A stretch of 64,000 nt of DNA from an uncultured Pelagibacteraceae bacterium (GCA_902517865.1 CABYDT010000001.1:145001-209000), one strand, 5' to 3'. Counted from the first letter of the stretch, positions 22,840-33,718 are shown. Notes: generated from the letters alone by a model not told the origin. Program-made: numbers and translations.

Positions 22840-23493
22840 ATGAAAAAAAAATGTGAAAATATTAATTGTACAGAACCTTCCTACAAAAAAGTTTTGATTC
22901 GAGATAAGAAGAACAAAGAATATAAAAATTTATGTTATGACCACTATAGTCTTCATCTTAAAGAAAATAAAAATATAGGTTGCGATTGGGAAAACTGCGA
23001 TCAAATTGGCGAATTCAAAGCGCCGTCAAAAAATAGCTTACATTATCTTTGGTTTTGCGAGAAACATATTACAGATTATAACAAAAAATGGGATTTCTTT
23101 GATGGTATGTCACAAACAGAAATTGAAAACTTTATGTACGATGATATTGTTGGCCATAGAAAAACACAAAAATTTGGATCTAGAGACAATTTTTTTCAAA
23201 AGTTATGGAATAATGCGATTGAAGATGAATTATTAATTTTTTCAAAGTTTAAAAATAATTTAAATAAAAATAAGTCAAAATATAATGAGAAACAGTTATC
23301 AGCACTAAAAAAAATGAATTTAGATGCTAATGTTGATTGGTTTGGGATTAGAGAACAATTTAAAAAACTTGTTAAAAAATACCATCCTGATATGAACTCT
23401 GGGAATAAAGAATATGAGGAAAAATTAAAGGATATAACAATTGCATATACATACTTAAAAACAACAATTGAGGAACAAAAAAATATAGCATGA
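22840..23493 (+). CDS. J-domain protein with cysteine-rich N-terminus
   Basis: A 217-residue DnaJ-like co-chaperone. The J domain is C-terminal (about 150-210), with the essential HPD in KKYHPDMNSGNKEYEEK. The N-terminal half carries two cysteine/histidine clusters (CENINC...CYDH and CDWENC...CEKH), likely zinc sites, and the alphaproteobacterial family pattern YLWFCEKHITDYNKKWDFF. It starts an operon with cobS (4-base overlap) and cobT (8-base overlap), so it may assist assembly of that ATPase complex. That role is inferred from context. Confidence 0.88.
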   Translation: MKKKCENINCTEPSYKKVLIRDKKNKEYKNLCYDHYSLHLKENKNIGCDWENCDQIGEFKAPSKNSLHYLWFCEKHITDYNKKWDFFDGMSQTEIENFMYDDIVGHRKTQKFGSRDNFFQKLWNNAIEDELLIFSKFKNNLNKNKSKYNEKQLSALKKMNLDANVDWFGIREQFKKLVKKYHPDMNSGNKEYEEKLKDITIAYTYLKTTIEEQKNIA

Positions 23494-24482
23494 GCCAAGT
23501 AACATTCGAAAACCAACCTGATTTAAAAATATCTGTTAAACAGACTTTCAATATTGACACGGACATTGAAGTTAAAGCGTTCTCAAAAAAAAATATGTAT
23601 GTCCCTGAAATTGATGAAAATTATATTTTCGATAAAGATACTACTTTAGCGATACTCGCTGGATTTTCAAACAATAGAAGGGTTTTAATACAAGGTTTTC
23701 ACGGAACAGGAAAATCAACACATATAGAACAAGTAGCTGCAAGACTTAACTGGCCTTGTATCAGGGTTAACCTCGACAGTCATATTAGTAGAATAGATTT
23801 AATAGGTAAAGACGCCATTGTAATTAAAGAAAACAAGCAGATCACAGAATTCAAAGAAGGTATTATTCCTTGGTCATTACAAAATCCAGTTGCGTTAGTA
23901 TTTGACGAATATGATGCTGGTAGACCTGATGTTATGTTTGTAATTCAAAGAGTTTTAGAAAGTGATGGAAAATTTACTCTTCTAGATAAAAACAAAGTAA
24001 TTAAACAACACAATTTTTTTAGACTATTCGCAACTACGAATACAATCGGATTAGGTGATACAACTGGATTATATCACGGAACACAACAAATCAATCAAGG
24101 GCAAATGGATAGATGGAATATTGTAACAGCGCTAAATTATTTGAAACAGGAGAAGGAGGAAGAAATTATATTAGCTAAATGCAATCATTTAAATAATTCA
24201 GAAGGAAAAAAAATAATAAGCAATATGGTAAAGACCGCTAATCTTACAAGAAATGGTTTTGCTAATGGAGATATATCAACGGTAATGAGCCCTCGAACTG
24301 TTATTACATGGGCAGATAACTATAAAATTTTTAAAGATCTTTCGCACGCATTTAAAATATCTTTTTTAAACAAGTGCGATGAATTAGAAAGAGCAATAGT
24401 ATCAGAGTATTATCAAAGATGTTTTGGTCAGGAAATAAAAGACAATATATCGGATAATCAATCGTCTGATAAAGATGGATAA
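23490..24482 (+). CDS. cobS: Cobaltochelatase CobS subunit, AAA+ ATPase
   Basis: MoxR-like AAA+ ATPase. With CobT and the large subunit CobN it inserts cobalt into hydrogenobyrinate diamide in aerobic B12 synthesis. Walker A is GFHGTGKST (about residues 69-77), Walker B is [10 protein letters not shown], and the sensor region has [10 protein letters not shown]. The 330 residues match CobS length. No CobN or other cob gene is in this window, so an alternative metal-chelatase or chaperone role with CobT cannot be excluded. Confidence 0.92.
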   Translation: MSQVTFENQPDLKISVKQTFNIDTDIEVKAFSKKNMYVPEIDENYIFDKDTTLAILAGFSNNRRVLIQGFHGTGKSTHIEQVAARLNWPCIRVNLDSHISRIDLIGKDAIVIKENKQITEFKEGIIPWSLQNPVALVFDEYDAGRPDVMFVIQRVLESDGKFTLLDKNKVIKQHNFFRLFATTNTIGLGDTTGLYHGTQQINQGQMDRWNIVTALNYLKQEKEEEIILAKCNHLNNSEGKKIISNMVKTANLTRNGFANGDISTVMSPRTVITWADNYKIFKDLSHAFKISFLNKCDELERAIVSEYYQRCFGQEIKDNISDNQSSDKDG

Positions 24483-26250
24483 CAATCTAGAAAAAATAAA
24501 GAATGCACTACAGTCCACAGCTAAAGCCTTGGCTAGAAAAAATATTAAAGAAAAAAAAGAAAAGTTCAATACGATAAATCCTCCTCAACTTTTTTCACTA
24601 AAGAACAAAGAAGAAATTATTGAAGCTAGAGTCACTTTAGATAGTCAGGCTTTAAAAATTAAATATAATGATGAGAACATTTCAAAAAAAAATGAACCTG
24701 TCGGACAAATAAGCAAAAGTTTATATAAGATTGCTGAAAAAATTAGATACGAAAAAATTGGTAGCGAGCAGTACGATGGAGTAAAAAAAAATATTAATGA
24801 TTTTTATACGAAAAAAATTACAAATAGCGAAATCCACTCTCAAAATTTTATTGCTGATGCATTTGAGGCATATTTAAGAAAAAAATTAATGAATTTTAAA
24901 GTACCTAATAATAAAAAAAAAGATTTTGATCGATGGGATGAATTTTTTAATGAAAAAATAATGAATAAAGTATCAAATCTTAGCAAAAATATAAATGACC
25001 AGAAACAATATTCCGACAATATTAATTCTATTATTCAAGATTTGGATTTAAAAGATCAAGATACAAACCCACAAAATGTTCAAAATGATGAAAATGAGGA
25101 CAACAATGATCAAAATGAAAATCAGCAACAACAGTTAGAAAATGAACAGGATCAAAACTCTGATGAACAAAATATAGATATGGAAAGTATTGTGCCTGAA
25201 ATTGAATTCGATCCTGAGATGAATAATACAGAGGTATTCTTAGAAGATAGTGAAGATAATGATATGCAAAATATGCAACGAAAATCATCAAAAGATGGAG
25301 GAATTAATAAATATAAAATTTTCACAAATAAGTTTGACAAAATTATCGATGCAAAAGATCTAATAACAGGTGATGAAATATTTAAACTTAGAAATAATTT
25401 AGATTTACAGATGTCAAATCTTCAAACTTTTATATCAAGACTAGCCAATAAACTTCAAAGAAAGCTACTAGCAAAACAAAACAGGTCATGGAACTTTGAT
25501 CTTGAAGAAGGTTTATTAGATTCTTCAAAGCTACCGAGAGTTATCATGGACCCTTTTAATTCATTATCCTATAAAAAAGAGAAAGATATTGATTTCAAAG
25601 ACACTGTTGTAACTCTCCTAATAGATAATTCCGGATCTATGCGCGGTCGACCAATAACCATAGCCGCAATATGTGCTGACATACTATCAAGAACACTCGA
25701 AAGATGTTCTGTTAAAGTAGAAATATTAGGCTTTACTACTATGAATTGGAAGGGCGGAAAAAGTAGAGAGATTTGGATGAAAAATAAAATTGAAAACCCT
25801 GGGAGACTTAATGATTTGTGTCATATAATTTACAAATCAGCTGATTTACCTTGGAGACGAGCAAAAAGTAATTTAGGTTTAATGCTAAAAGAGGGCATAT
25901 TAAAAGAAAATATCGATGGTGAAGCAATTTTGTGGGCTCATAGCCGCTTAAAAAAAAGGAAAGAAGAAAGGAAAATATTAATGGTAATTTCAGATGGCGC
26001 GCCTGTTGACGACTCTACATTATCTGTCAATCCCGGGAATTATTTAGAACTTCATTTAAAAAAAGTTATAAAATGGATTGAAAATCATTCAGACATAGAA
26101 ATTAATGCAATTGGAATCGGACATGACGTAACAAATTATTACGATAATGCATTGAAAATTGCGGATGTGTCAGAGCTAGGAGATGCTATCGTTGATAGAC
26201 TGGTTGATCTTTTTTCTAAAAAATCAATTAGAAAAAGGTCGATTAACTAG
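24475..26250 (+). CDS. cobT: Cobaltochelatase CobT subunit
   Basis: Partner of CobS with a C-terminal von Willebrand A domain. The MIDAS motif DNSGS lies at about residues 384-388 after TVVTLLI, with the later [13 protein letters not shown]. The centre (about 195-265) is an Asp/Glu/Asn/Gln-rich acidic linker typical of CobT and ChlD/BchD proteins. The N-terminal domain is basic. It has 591 residues and overlaps cobS by 8 bases. Its tail overlaps the convergent transporter gene by 27 bases. Confidence 0.92.
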   Translation: MDNNLEKIKNALQSTAKALARKNIKEKKEKFNTINPPQLFSLKNKEEIIEARVTLDSQALKIKYNDENISKKNEPVGQISKSLYKIAEKIRYEKIGSEQYDGVKKNINDFYTKKITNSEIHSQNFIADAFEAYLRKKLMNFKVPNNKKKDFDRWDEFFNEKIMNKVSNLSKNINDQKQYSDNINSIIQDLDLKDQDTNPQNVQNDENEDNNDQNENQQQQLENEQDQNSDEQNIDMESIVPEIEFDPEMNNTEVFLEDSEDNDMQNMQRKSSKDGGINKYKIFTNKFDKIIDAKDLITGDEIFKLRNNLDLQMSNLQTFISRLANKLQRKLLAKQNRSWNFDLEEGLLDSSKLPRVIMDPFNSLSYKKEKDIDFKDTVVTLLIDNSGSMRGRPITIAAICADILSRTLERCSVKVEILGFTTMNWKGGKSREIWMKNKIENPGRLNDLCHIIYKSADLPWRRAKSNLGLMLKEGILKENIDGEAILWAHSRLKKRKEERKILMVISDGAPVDDSTLSVNPGNYLELHLKKVIKWIENHSDIEINAIGIGHDVTNYYDNALKIADVSELGDAIVDRLVDLFSKKSIRKRSIN

Positions 26251-26799
26251 AAATAAATTTAAAATAATTAATCTAAATGGTATTAAAAGCAATAACGCCA
26301 TTAACATTTTTACACAAAAATCGCCTATTGATAAAGTAATCCAAGGAACACCTGTATTGTAAAAGGCTATAGAGAAAAATATCAGTGTATCGAAAAATGA
26401 CGCGATTGATGATGATACAATTGGAGGAATAAACCAACTCTTAAGATTTCTAAGTTTATCGAAAATCTTAGCGTCCATTGTTTGCGCAACGAGAAATGCA
26501 ATCCCAGAACCAACAACAATTCTGATAGATATGAGATCAATAGCTTTTAATGAAAACAATGAAGATATAAAGACACCCCAGATAAATCCAATAATAATAA
26601 TTTTTTTTGCAAAACTAAGTCCATAAATTCTATTTGCAATATCGGTTACTAGAAATGCTATGGGATAAGTAAAAGCTCCCCAAGTTAAAATATTTTGTAA
26701 ATTTAAAAAATTAAATTGAAACTGTACAAGGTAGTTTGATGCTAATACTATTAACATCATTGCTACTACAAAAGGAACAATTTTTAAGTTCTTTTTCAA
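26224..26799 (-). CDS. VUT family queuosine precursor transporter
   Basis: Polytopic inner-membrane protein of about 190 residues with five or six membrane segments, of the YhhQ/VUT (TIGR00697) family. Typical features are [43 protein letters not shown] and the C-terminal [21 protein letters not shown]. In E. coli YhhQ imports preQ0/preQ1 for queuosine tRNA modification. The frame opens with TTG at 26799, two bases after the rpmB stop; an in-frame ATG at 26760 is the alternative start. Co-transcription with rpmB is likely. Confidence 0.85.
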   Translation of the reverse strand: MKKNLKIVPFVVAMMLIVLASNYLVQFQFNFLNLQNILTWGAFTYPIAFLVTDIANRIYGLSFAKKIIIIGFIWGVFISSLFSLKAIDLISIRIVVGSGIAFLVAQTMDAKIFDKLRNLKSWFIPPIVSSSIASFFDTLIFFSIAFYNTGVPWITLSIGDFCVKMLMALLLLIPFRLIILNLFLVNRPFSN

Positions 26800-26800
26800 T

Positions 26801-27082
26801 TTATTTATTTTTCGAAATGATAATTTTTCTTAATTTTTTAATTTTAGGAGATAAGTTTTTATTTTTTGCCTTAAGTAAGTACTCATCTAATCCTCCCTTA
26901 AAATCGACCGCTTTTAACGCTCTAGCAGACAATTTAACCTTAATATTTCTTTTTAAGATTTCACTTTTCAAAGAAACTTCTTTTATATTCGGATAAAATT
27001 TTCTTTTAGTCTTGTTGTTTGAGTGACTAACATTATTGCCGCTCATAGGTTTTTTACCAGTTAATTCACAAAAATTCGCCAT
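26801..27082 (-). CDS. rpmB: 50S ribosomal protein L28
   Basis: Large-subunit ribosomal protein of 93 residues. It starts at the ATG giving MANFCELTGKKPMSGNNVSHSNNKTKR, the canonical L28 opening; an upstream ATG at 27121 would add 13 unrelated residues. The middle has LSARALKAVDFKGGLDEYLL as expected for alphaproteobacteria. The VUT transporter follows directly. Confidence 0.97.
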   Translation of the reverse strand: MANFCELTGKKPMSGNNVSHSNNKTKRKFYPNIKEVSLKSEILKRNIKVKLSARALKAVDFKGGLDEYLLKAKNKNLSPKIKKLRKIIISKNK

Positions 27083-27187
27083 AATTCGTAGAGGTATATT
27101 TTGATAAAATATGTGGGTCAAGGTTTAATTTATCCTATTTGACATTTCATTAACCAAGGAATAATTGATTAATAATAAAATAAATAA

Positions 27188-28246
27188 ATGTTTGATATTT
27201 ATCTTCCAATAGCAGAAGTATTTATAAACGCGCCATTATTGCTTTTAATTAGCACAATTGTTGGTCTTTTAACGGGAATGCTTGGTATAGGAGGAGGATT
27301 TTTAATGACTCCAATTTTAATTTTTTTTGGAATACCTCCGATATATGCTGTGGCGAATGGAGCCAATAATATTTTAGCAGCCTCTGTCTCGGGAACTTTA
27401 GCACATTATTTTAAAGGACAACTAGATTTAAAAATGGGTGCCCTAATATTGGTTGGGGGTATAGTTGGATCAATAATCGGTATTGAAATTTTTAATTATT
27501 TTTTGAATGAGGGTTCAATAAATAATATAATTTCAATACTTTTTTTTGGGTTATTAACTCTGGTGGGTCTGTCAATGCTTTTTGAAAGCCTGAGTGAGAT
27601 TAGAAGAATTAAAAATAGAAGATTTATAAGACGAAAGCTACATAAGCATTATTGGATACATAATTTACCTTTTAAAACTAGAATCAGATCCTCTAAACTT
27701 TACATAAGTGTAATACCTCCAATATTTTTTGGAATATTAATAGGATTATTATCCTCAATTCTTGGTGTAGGTGGAGCTTTTTTATTAGTTCCAATTTTAA
27801 TTTATATAATAGGTATGCCTGCAAAATTGGTACCAGGAACTTCATTGTTGGCAATGATATTTGTAATGATAGGAGTTACACTGCTACACGCATTACAAAA
27901 TAATACAATTGATTTTTATCTTGTTTTAATTTTGGTTTTAGGATCTGTTACTGGTGCACAAATAGGCACATATATTAATATTAAAATGAAAGGTGAACAA
28001 CTGAGAGCTATATTATCAGTTGTCGTGCTTGGTTGTGGATTAAAATTTGGTTATGATTTATTTCAGCAGAAAATTATACCGGCAGTTAACATTACAAATT
28101 TAAAAGGTCCAATTGAGTTAAATTCTTTCTCTCAGGGTCTGATAAACATTTCAAATCAAAATCCTGAAATTTATGCGATTTTCTCTATAACTGTAGCAAT
28201 CGTATTAGGCATTATCGTAGCATACAGTTTTAAGAAATTATTTTAA
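27188..28246 (+). CDS. TauE/SafE family sulfite or organic anion exporter
   Basis: Integral membrane protein of 352 residues with about eight to nine hydrophobic segments and the two inverted family repeats. The first has GLLTGMLGIGGGFLMTPIL (about 27-45) and the second LLSSILGVGGAFLLVPILI (about 188-206). A basic cytoplasmic loop (about 130-165, RRIKNRRFIRRKL) separates the halves. TauE/SafE members export sulfite, sulfoacetate or related anions; the substrate here is unknown. The stop overlaps the next start (TAATG). Confidence 0.9.
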   Translation: MFDIYLPIAEVFINAPLLLLISTIVGLLTGMLGIGGGFLMTPILIFFGIPPIYAVANGANNILAASVSGTLAHYFKGQLDLKMGALILVGGIVGSIIGIEIFNYFLNEGSINNIISILFFGLLTLVGLSMLFESLSEIRRIKNRRFIRRKLHKHYWIHNLPFKTRIRSSKLYISVIPPIFFGILIGLLSSILGVGGAFLLVPILIYIIGMPAKLVPGTSLLAMIFVMIGVTLLHALQNNTIDFYLVLILVLGSVTGAQIGTYINIKMKGEQLRAILSVVVLGCGLKFGYDLFQQKIIPAVNITNLKGPIELNSFSQGLINISNQNPEIYAIFSITVAIVLGIIVAYSFKKLF

Positions 28247-28668
28247 TGGTAAATAAAAAACTAATTAATACCTTGTCTTATTTAGGTTTAATCCCATTCT
28301 ATGTAATATTAATTTTTTATTTTTTTAATAAAAATTTCTATTTAATAGATATATTTTTTTACTATTCTTTAGTTATCATAACTTTCTTATCAGGTTGCTC
28401 ATGGGTTAAGCTTATCGAAACCAGTAAAATATCTTTAATTATAGTGACTATTTTTACACCAATATTAAATTTAGTTGCTGAAATATTCCTTAGTTCATAC
28501 CTTAAAGGAGTACTATATCTTATATTTTATTATTTAATTTTTTTCATTGATAAAAAATATATCACTTACTCACCAGATTATATTTTTATGAGAAGAAATT
28601 TAACTTATTTAGTAATGCTGTCTCAAATTATAATGCTAATTGTTATTTATGCCAACAACCTCGGATAA
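28246..28668 (+). CDS. Small membrane protein, DUF3429-like
   Basis: A 140-residue protein with four or five predicted membrane helices. The pattern LGLIPFYVILIFYFF...YSLVIITFLSGCSWVKLIE resembles DUF3429, whose members have a similar G(C/I)xW segment. The function of that family is unknown. It is translationally coupled to the TauE/SafE gene by one shared base. The 3' end overlaps the convergent pyrD by 33 bases, a long overlap even for this compact genome. Confidence 0.65.
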   Translation: MVNKKLINTLSYLGLIPFYVILIFYFFNKNFYLIDIFFYYSLVIITFLSGCSWVKLIETSKISLIIVTIFTPILNLVAEIFLSSYLKGVLYLIFYYLIFFIDKKYITYSPDYIFMRRNLTYLVMLSQIIMLIVIYANNLG

Positions 28669-29685
28669 ATTTTTAAAGCCATCTCTATCTAAAAGATTAC
28701 TTAGTTCTTCATTTATTGATGATGCTATTAAAGGACCTTGATAAACTAGTGATGTATAAAGCTGTAACAGTGATGCTCCACACTTGATTTTTTCGTAAGC
28801 TGTTTCACCATCAAATACACCTCCCACTCCAATTATGGGGATTTTTTTACCAATAAACTTATAAAATATTTTTATTTTATCATTAGAAATTTTAAAAATA
28901 GGAAATCCTGATAGACCCCCACTCTCTTGCCTATTTTTATTAATCAATTTCTCACGATTTAAAACTGATGTATTTGTTAAAATTATACCATTCACGCTTT
29001 CCTTTAAAAGAAGTTCACACATCTTCTCTATATTTTTGTTTTCAAAGTCTGGAGATAATTTAATTAAAATCGGAATTTTTGAATTATTACTATTAATATT
29101 ATTAATTTCACTTAATAAATCTCCTAATTTATCAAGGTCATGGAAATCTCTTAAACCCTCAGTATTTGGCGAAGATATATTTATTGTTATATAATCAGCT
29201 AAGTCCTTAAGTTCTCTAATTAGATATAAATAATCTTCTATTTTTTGAGCATTACTTTTATTTGGACCAACATTTATTCCTAAAATTCCTTGTGGTTTGT
29301 CATTTAATATTCTGCTTTTTAATTTATCAAAACCATCATTTGGAAATCCGAGTCTGTTAATAATTGCTTTATCTTCTGATAAACGAAATACTCTAGGTTT
29401 AGCATTTCCATTTTGTGGTTTAGGAGTTACTGTACCAACCTCCACGAAACCAAAGCCAAGTTTTAAAAATTTATTATAAACTTCTGCATTTTTGTCAAAG
29501 CCGGCTGCAAGACCTATAGGAGATTTAAATTCTTTATTAAATAATTTTGTAGCAAGATTCAATTTTGGTTTAGAAACTAAAAGATTAAGTGGAAGTATAT
29601 TACTTTTTAAAGCTTTTATAGCAATTGAATGGGCAATCTCAGGGTCTGTTTTTTTTAAAAATGTATTAATTAAATCATATATCAT
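28636..29685 (-). CDS. pyrD: Dihydroorotate dehydrogenase (quinone), class 2
   Basis: FMN enzyme that oxidises dihydroorotate to orotate in pyrimidine synthesis and passes electrons to the quinone pool. The N-terminal amphipathic extension, found in membrane-associated class 2 enzymes, is present. SPIGLAAGFDKNAE, GFGFVEVGTVTPKPQNGNAKPRVFRL, NISSPNTEGLRDF with the catalytic Ser region, and GVGGVFDGETAYEKI are all in order. The length of 349 is normal. It starts 2 bases after the lysyl-tRNA synthetase stop. Confidence 0.96.
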   Translation of the reverse strand: MIYDLINTFLKKTDPEIAHSIAIKALKSNILPLNLLVSKPKLNLATKLFNKEFKSPIGLAAGFDKNAEVYNKFLKLGFGFVEVGTVTPKPQNGNAKPRVFRLSEDKAIINRLGFPNDGFDKLKSRILNDKPQGILGINVGPNKSNAQKIEDYLYLIRELKDLADYITINISSPNTEGLRDFHDLDKLGDLLSEINNINSNNSKIPILIKLSPDFENKNIEKMCELLLKESVNGIILTNTSVLNREKLINKNRQESGGLSGFPIFKISNDKIKIFYKFIGKKIPIIGVGGVFDGETAYEKIKCGASLLQLYTSLVYQGPLIASSINEELSNLLDRDGFKNLSEVVGINNN

Positions 29686-29687
29686 AA

Positions 29688-31244
29688 CTATTTTATTTTT
29701 GACTCTATTAATTCTTTTGTTTCTTTTGTCCCATAAAATTTAATAAACGATCCCATTCTTGGTCCTTGCTGGTCACCAAAAACTATTTCGTAAATAGCTT
29801 TAAACCAATCCCTAAGTTTTTCTTTAGGATAATATTTTTTTCCGATCGTGAATACTTCAGTTTGAATTTCAGATGGTGTTAATTTTTCGTCTAATGAACT
29901 AAGTAATGAAACCAAATCATTTAAAGCATTCCTTTCAGTCTCATTTGGTTTTCTATATATTTTTTTTGGCTTCACTATATCCTTATAGTAAACTATAGCT
30001 TTGCCAATTAAAGTTTTCAAAATAGGAAATTCATCTTTATTTAACTTCGCATTATAATTTTTAATAAATTTCCAAATAATATCTTGATCTTCAGCATTGC
30101 TAGCACTGACAAGATTTAAAAGTACAGCAAATGAGATAATAATTTTTTCTACTGGTGGCTTCCCATTATGAACATGCCATACTGGGTTACCTAATTTTTC
30201 TTTTGTATCTTGATCAATGAATTTTTCTAAAAAATTTAAATACTCATCCACTGCTTTTGGTATTACCTCAGGATAAAGTTTCTTTGCTCTTTGTGGATTT
30301 TGATACATATAGAATGCAAGACTTTCATGTGATGCGTACTTAAGCCAATCCTCAATTAAAATTCCATTTCCTTTTGATTTAGAGATTTTTTCTCCTTTGT
30401 CATCTAAAAAAAGTTCATAAAAAAAACCATTAGGTGGTTGAGCTCCTAATAACTTACAAATTTTTGACGAGAGCTCTGCACTTGGGATAAGATCTTTTCC
30501 GTACATTTCAAAGTCGACATTTAATGCATACCATCTCATTGCCCAATCGACTTTCCATTGAAGTTTACATTTACCTTTGGTTACCTGAGTTTTTATTTTT
30601 TTTCCGTCAACTTCGTAGACAATTTCTCCTTTTTCTTTTAACACTTCAACTATTGGAACTTCTAAAACCTTACCAGTAGTGTTACAAATAGGCAAAAACG
30701 GACTATAAGTTTTTCTTCTCTCTGGTCCTAATGTAGGTAAAATTAGGTCCATAACTTTTTCATAATTCTCCAAAACCTTTAATAATGATTTGTCAAATTC
30801 ACCCTTTTGATAGAGACTTGTAGAACTTTTGAAATCATATTTAAATTTAAAATCATTAAGAAACTTTTTTAGCATTTCATTGTTGTGCTCACCGTAACTA
30901 GAAAATTTATTAAAGGGGTCAGGTATTGATGTCAGTGGTTTTCCGAGATGATTTTTTAAAATTTCCGAATTTGTAATATTTTCTGGAATTTTTCTTAATC
31001 CATCCAAATCATCTGAAAATGTAAATAACTTTGTAGGTATCTTAGAAATCTTTTGAAAGGCTTGTATTACCATTGTTGTTCTGCACACCTCGCCGAACGT
31101 CCCGATATGCGGTAATCCGCTAGGTCCGTAGCCTGTTTGAAACAGAGCATAACCTTTATCTTCAATTTGTTTTTTTCTTTTTTTGAGAAGATTTTTTGCC
31201 TCTACAAATGGCCATGATTTACTGTTTAAATAATCATTATTCAT
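29688..31244 (-). CDS. lysK: Class I lysyl-tRNA synthetase
   Basis: Charges tRNA-Lys. This is the class I (archaeal-type) enzyme used by many alphaproteobacteria instead of class II LysS. The class I signatures are LPHIGTFGEV (HIGH) and EKISKSKGNGI (KMSKS). I chose the ATG at 31244 (MNNDYLNSKSWPFVEA); a TTG at 31262 would add six residues. It has 518 residues and is likely co-transcribed with pyrD. Confidence 0.95.
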   Translation of the reverse strand: MNNDYLNSKSWPFVEAKNLLKKRKKQIEDKGYALFQTGYGPSGLPHIGTFGEVCRTTMVIQAFQKISKIPTKLFTFSDDLDGLRKIPENITNSEILKNHLGKPLTSIPDPFNKFSSYGEHNNEMLKKFLNDFKFKYDFKSSTSLYQKGEFDKSLLKVLENYEKVMDLILPTLGPERRKTYSPFLPICNTTGKVLEVPIVEVLKEKGEIVYEVDGKKIKTQVTKGKCKLQWKVDWAMRWYALNVDFEMYGKDLIPSAELSSKICKLLGAQPPNGFFYELFLDDKGEKISKSKGNGILIEDWLKYASHESLAFYMYQNPQRAKKLYPEVIPKAVDEYLNFLEKFIDQDTKEKLGNPVWHVHNGKPPVEKIIISFAVLLNLVSASNAEDQDIIWKFIKNYNAKLNKDEFPILKTLIGKAIVYYKDIVKPKKIYRKPNETERNALNDLVSLLSSLDEKLTPSEIQTEVFTIGKKYYPKEKLRDWFKAIYEIVFGDQQGPRMGSFIKFYGTKETKELIESKIK

Positions 31245-31344
31245 CTTTTTCTTATAGGCCAAAATTGAATAAAGTTAAATTGGTATAAGTTGTAAAGACT
31301 GTAAGTCAAAAGCGAATATTGTTATATTTTTGGTTGTTATCAAA

Positions 31345-32793
31345 ATGAATTCTGGAATAAAAACGGTCTTTTTAATATCTGGTTATTTATTAATCATACT
31401 AAGCTGTGTGATGATTATCCCTTATGTTGTGGAGCAATTTATGGGTGATGGTTCACACGTATTTGCAATCTGTTCTGTGTTAACAGCATTCATAGGTATC
31501 TTATTAATAATTACGAATCAGACAAAAAATAAGAAATTAAATATACAACACGCTTTTTTAATGACCACTTTAGCCTGGTTATTTATATCTTTGTTTGGAT
31601 CACTACCCTTTATGTTCTCTACTCTTAACTTAAATTTTACAGACGCATATTTTGAAACTATGTCGGGTATAACTACCACGGGATCAACAATTTTAATTGA
31701 TGTCGAGCGATCTTCAAAAGGGATTTTAATTTGGAGAGCTCTATTGCAATGGCTTGGCGGAATTGGAATAATTGTGATGGCTATTACAATTTTACCATTA
31801 CTCAATGTTGGAGGGATGCAAGTTTTTAGAGCCGAAAGTTCTGACAATTCTGAAAAAATACTTCCTCGATCTAGAGAAATTGCTTTAGCCATATTTAAAA
31901 TATACTTTGTCCTAACTATAGCTTGCGCGTCGTTCTATTTTTTATTTGGAATGAGCGTGTTTGATTCAATCGCGCATTCAATGACGACTATTGCAACAGG
32001 CGGATTCTCAACTTACACAAATTCTTTTGGTCACTTCGATAGTTTTGAAATTGAATTGGTTGCTATAATATTTATTATAATGGGAAGCATCCCATTTTTA
32101 TCTTATATAAAATTTATTAAGGGTGATAGATTAATATTTTTTTCTGATAAACAAATTCAAGGTTTTATATTTTTTCTTATTTTATCTATTTTAACAATAT
32201 TAATTTACTCAATGCTTTATCTAAAAAGTGATTTAGTAACTGCTATCAGAACAACCTTATTTAATGTTACGTCGATTATTTCAGGCACAGGGTATACAAC
32301 TAATAACTATAGTGGATGGGGTAATTTCGCTGTTTTTTATTTTCTTTTATTGATGTTAGTAGGAGGATGTGCTGGATCAACCACCTGCGGTATAAAAATA
32401 TTTAGATTTCAAATCATTGGTCAATTCATAAAAAAACAAATTAAAAATATTTTTTATCCTCATGGAGTATTTCCTGTTAAATATAATAAACAGGCAATTG
32501 ATGAAAAGTTTTTGTCGTCTGTTCTGACTTTTGTTTGTCTTTACATTGGTTTATTTCTCTTATTGTCTTTGCTTTTATCTTTGACTGGTTTAGATTTGAT
32601 AACATCTATATCAGGTGCTGCAACATCTTTATCAAATGTTGGCCCAGGTCTTGGAGATACAATAGGACCTAGTGAAAATTTTGCATACATATCAAATATT
32701 GCTAAATGGTTTTTAATAGTTGGAATGTTATTAGGAAGGTTGGAATTATTTACAGTTTTAATTCTTTTTCTTCCATCGTTTTGGAAAAACTAA
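31345..32793 (+). CDS. TrkH family potassium uptake channel subunit
   Basis: Membrane subunit of the Trk potassium transporter, about 480 residues with four MPM (membrane-pore-membrane) repeats. Selectivity-filter-like loops are visible at SGITTTGSTIL, ATGGFSTY, ISGTGYTTNNY and SLSNVGPGLG. Characteristic helices include WRALLQWLGGIGIIVMAI. I chose the ATG at 31345 (MNSGIKTVF) over a TTG at 31330. The TrkA regulatory subunit is not in this window. It is divergent from lysK. Confidence 0.93.
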   Translation: MNSGIKTVFLISGYLLIILSCVMIIPYVVEQFMGDGSHVFAICSVLTAFIGILLIITNQTKNKKLNIQHAFLMTTLAWLFISLFGSLPFMFSTLNLNFTDAYFETMSGITTTGSTILIDVERSSKGILIWRALLQWLGGIGIIVMAITILPLLNVGGMQVFRAESSDNSEKILPRSREIALAIFKIYFVLTIACASFYFLFGMSVFDSIAHSMTTIATGGFSTYTNSFGHFDSFEIELVAIIFIIMGSIPFLSYIKFIKGDRLIFFSDKQIQGFIFFLILSILTILIYSMLYLKSDLVTAIRTTLFNVTSIISGTGYTTNNYSGWGNFAVFYFLLLMLVGGCAGSTTCGIKIFRFQIIGQFIKKQIKNIFYPHGVFPVKYNKQAIDEKFLSSVLTFVCLYIGLFLLLSLLLSLTGLDLITSISGAATSLSNVGPGLGDTIGPSENFAYISNIAKWFLIVGMLLGRLELFTVLILFLPSFWKN

Positions 32794-32794
32794 T

Positions 32795-33718
32795 TTAACT
32801 TAAGCACCATTCTATAATTGCCTTCTGGCAGTGTAATCTATTTTCAGCTTGGTCCCATACTACAGAATTTTTTCCATCTATAACCGAGTCTGTAACCTCA
32901 TCACCTCTTGCAGCAGGAAGTACATGCATAAACAAACAATCACTTTTAGCAAGTTTAAGAAGCTTATCGTTTGTCTGATATTTTTTTAAAATACTCTTTT
33001 TTTTCTTTATATTAACTTTATCACCCATTGAAATCCATTTGTCTGTCATAATACAATCAACATCTTTAATCCCCTTTTTTGGGTCATTAAAAACATTAAT
33101 ATTTCCTTTTTGAGATTTAGCCCAACTCATAATCTTTTTTGAAGGCATATAGTTTTTTGGAACACATAAATTTAAAGAAAAATTAAATTGTACTGCTGCC
33201 TCAATCGCGGAATTCGATACATTATTTCCATCACCAATCCATGCAATTTTAGCACCTTCAATTGATCCTTTTTTTTCTTCAAAAGTCAAAATATCACTTA
33301 GTAGCTGACATGGATGACTGTGATTTGTTAATCCATTAATTAGTGGAACCTGAATTAATTTAGATAACTCTACCAATGTTTTATGCTCAAATGTTCTTAG
33401 CATAACAATATCAGAAAAACCCGATATAACCTTGGCTGTGTCATCGATAGTCTCTTCACCTTTACCTAAATGCATGTCACTTGAGTTAATCACTATAGTT
33501 TGACCACCCAATTGTCTCATAGCTAAATCAAAAGATAATCTTGTTCTGGTTGAAGGTTTCTCAAATATCATCAATAACAATTTATCAGCTGCATTTGAAT
33601 TTTGAGATACAGAAACCTTTTTATCTTTTATGTAATTTGATTTAATTCTTTTTGCTTCATTCACAATATTTTTTAATTCAGTTTTATCGATTAGCGAAAG
33701 GTCTAAGAAATGTTTCAT
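32795..33718 (-). CDS. argF: Ornithine carbamoyltransferase
   Basis: Makes citrulline from ornithine and carbamoyl phosphate. The carbamoyl-phosphate site is EKPSTRTRLSFDLAM, HPCQLLSDILT follows, and the ornithine loop is MHVLPAARGDEV. The 307 residues are the anabolic length. The start overlaps the argD stop by 4 bases. Confidence 0.96.
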   Translation of the reverse strand: MKHFLDLSLIDKTELKNIVNEAKRIKSNYIKDKKVSVSQNSNAADKLLLMIFEKPSTRTRLSFDLAMRQLGGQTIVINSSDMHLGKGEETIDDTAKVISGFSDIVMLRTFEHKTLVELSKLIQVPLINGLTNHSHPCQLLSDILTFEEKKGSIEGAKIAWIGDGNNVSNSAIEAAVQFNFSLNLCVPKNYMPSKKIMSWAKSQKGNINVFNDPKKGIKDVDCIMTDKWISMGDKVNIKKKKSILKKYQTNDKLLKLAKSDCLFMHVLPAARGDEVTDSVIDGKNSVVWDQAENRLHCQKAIIEWCLS

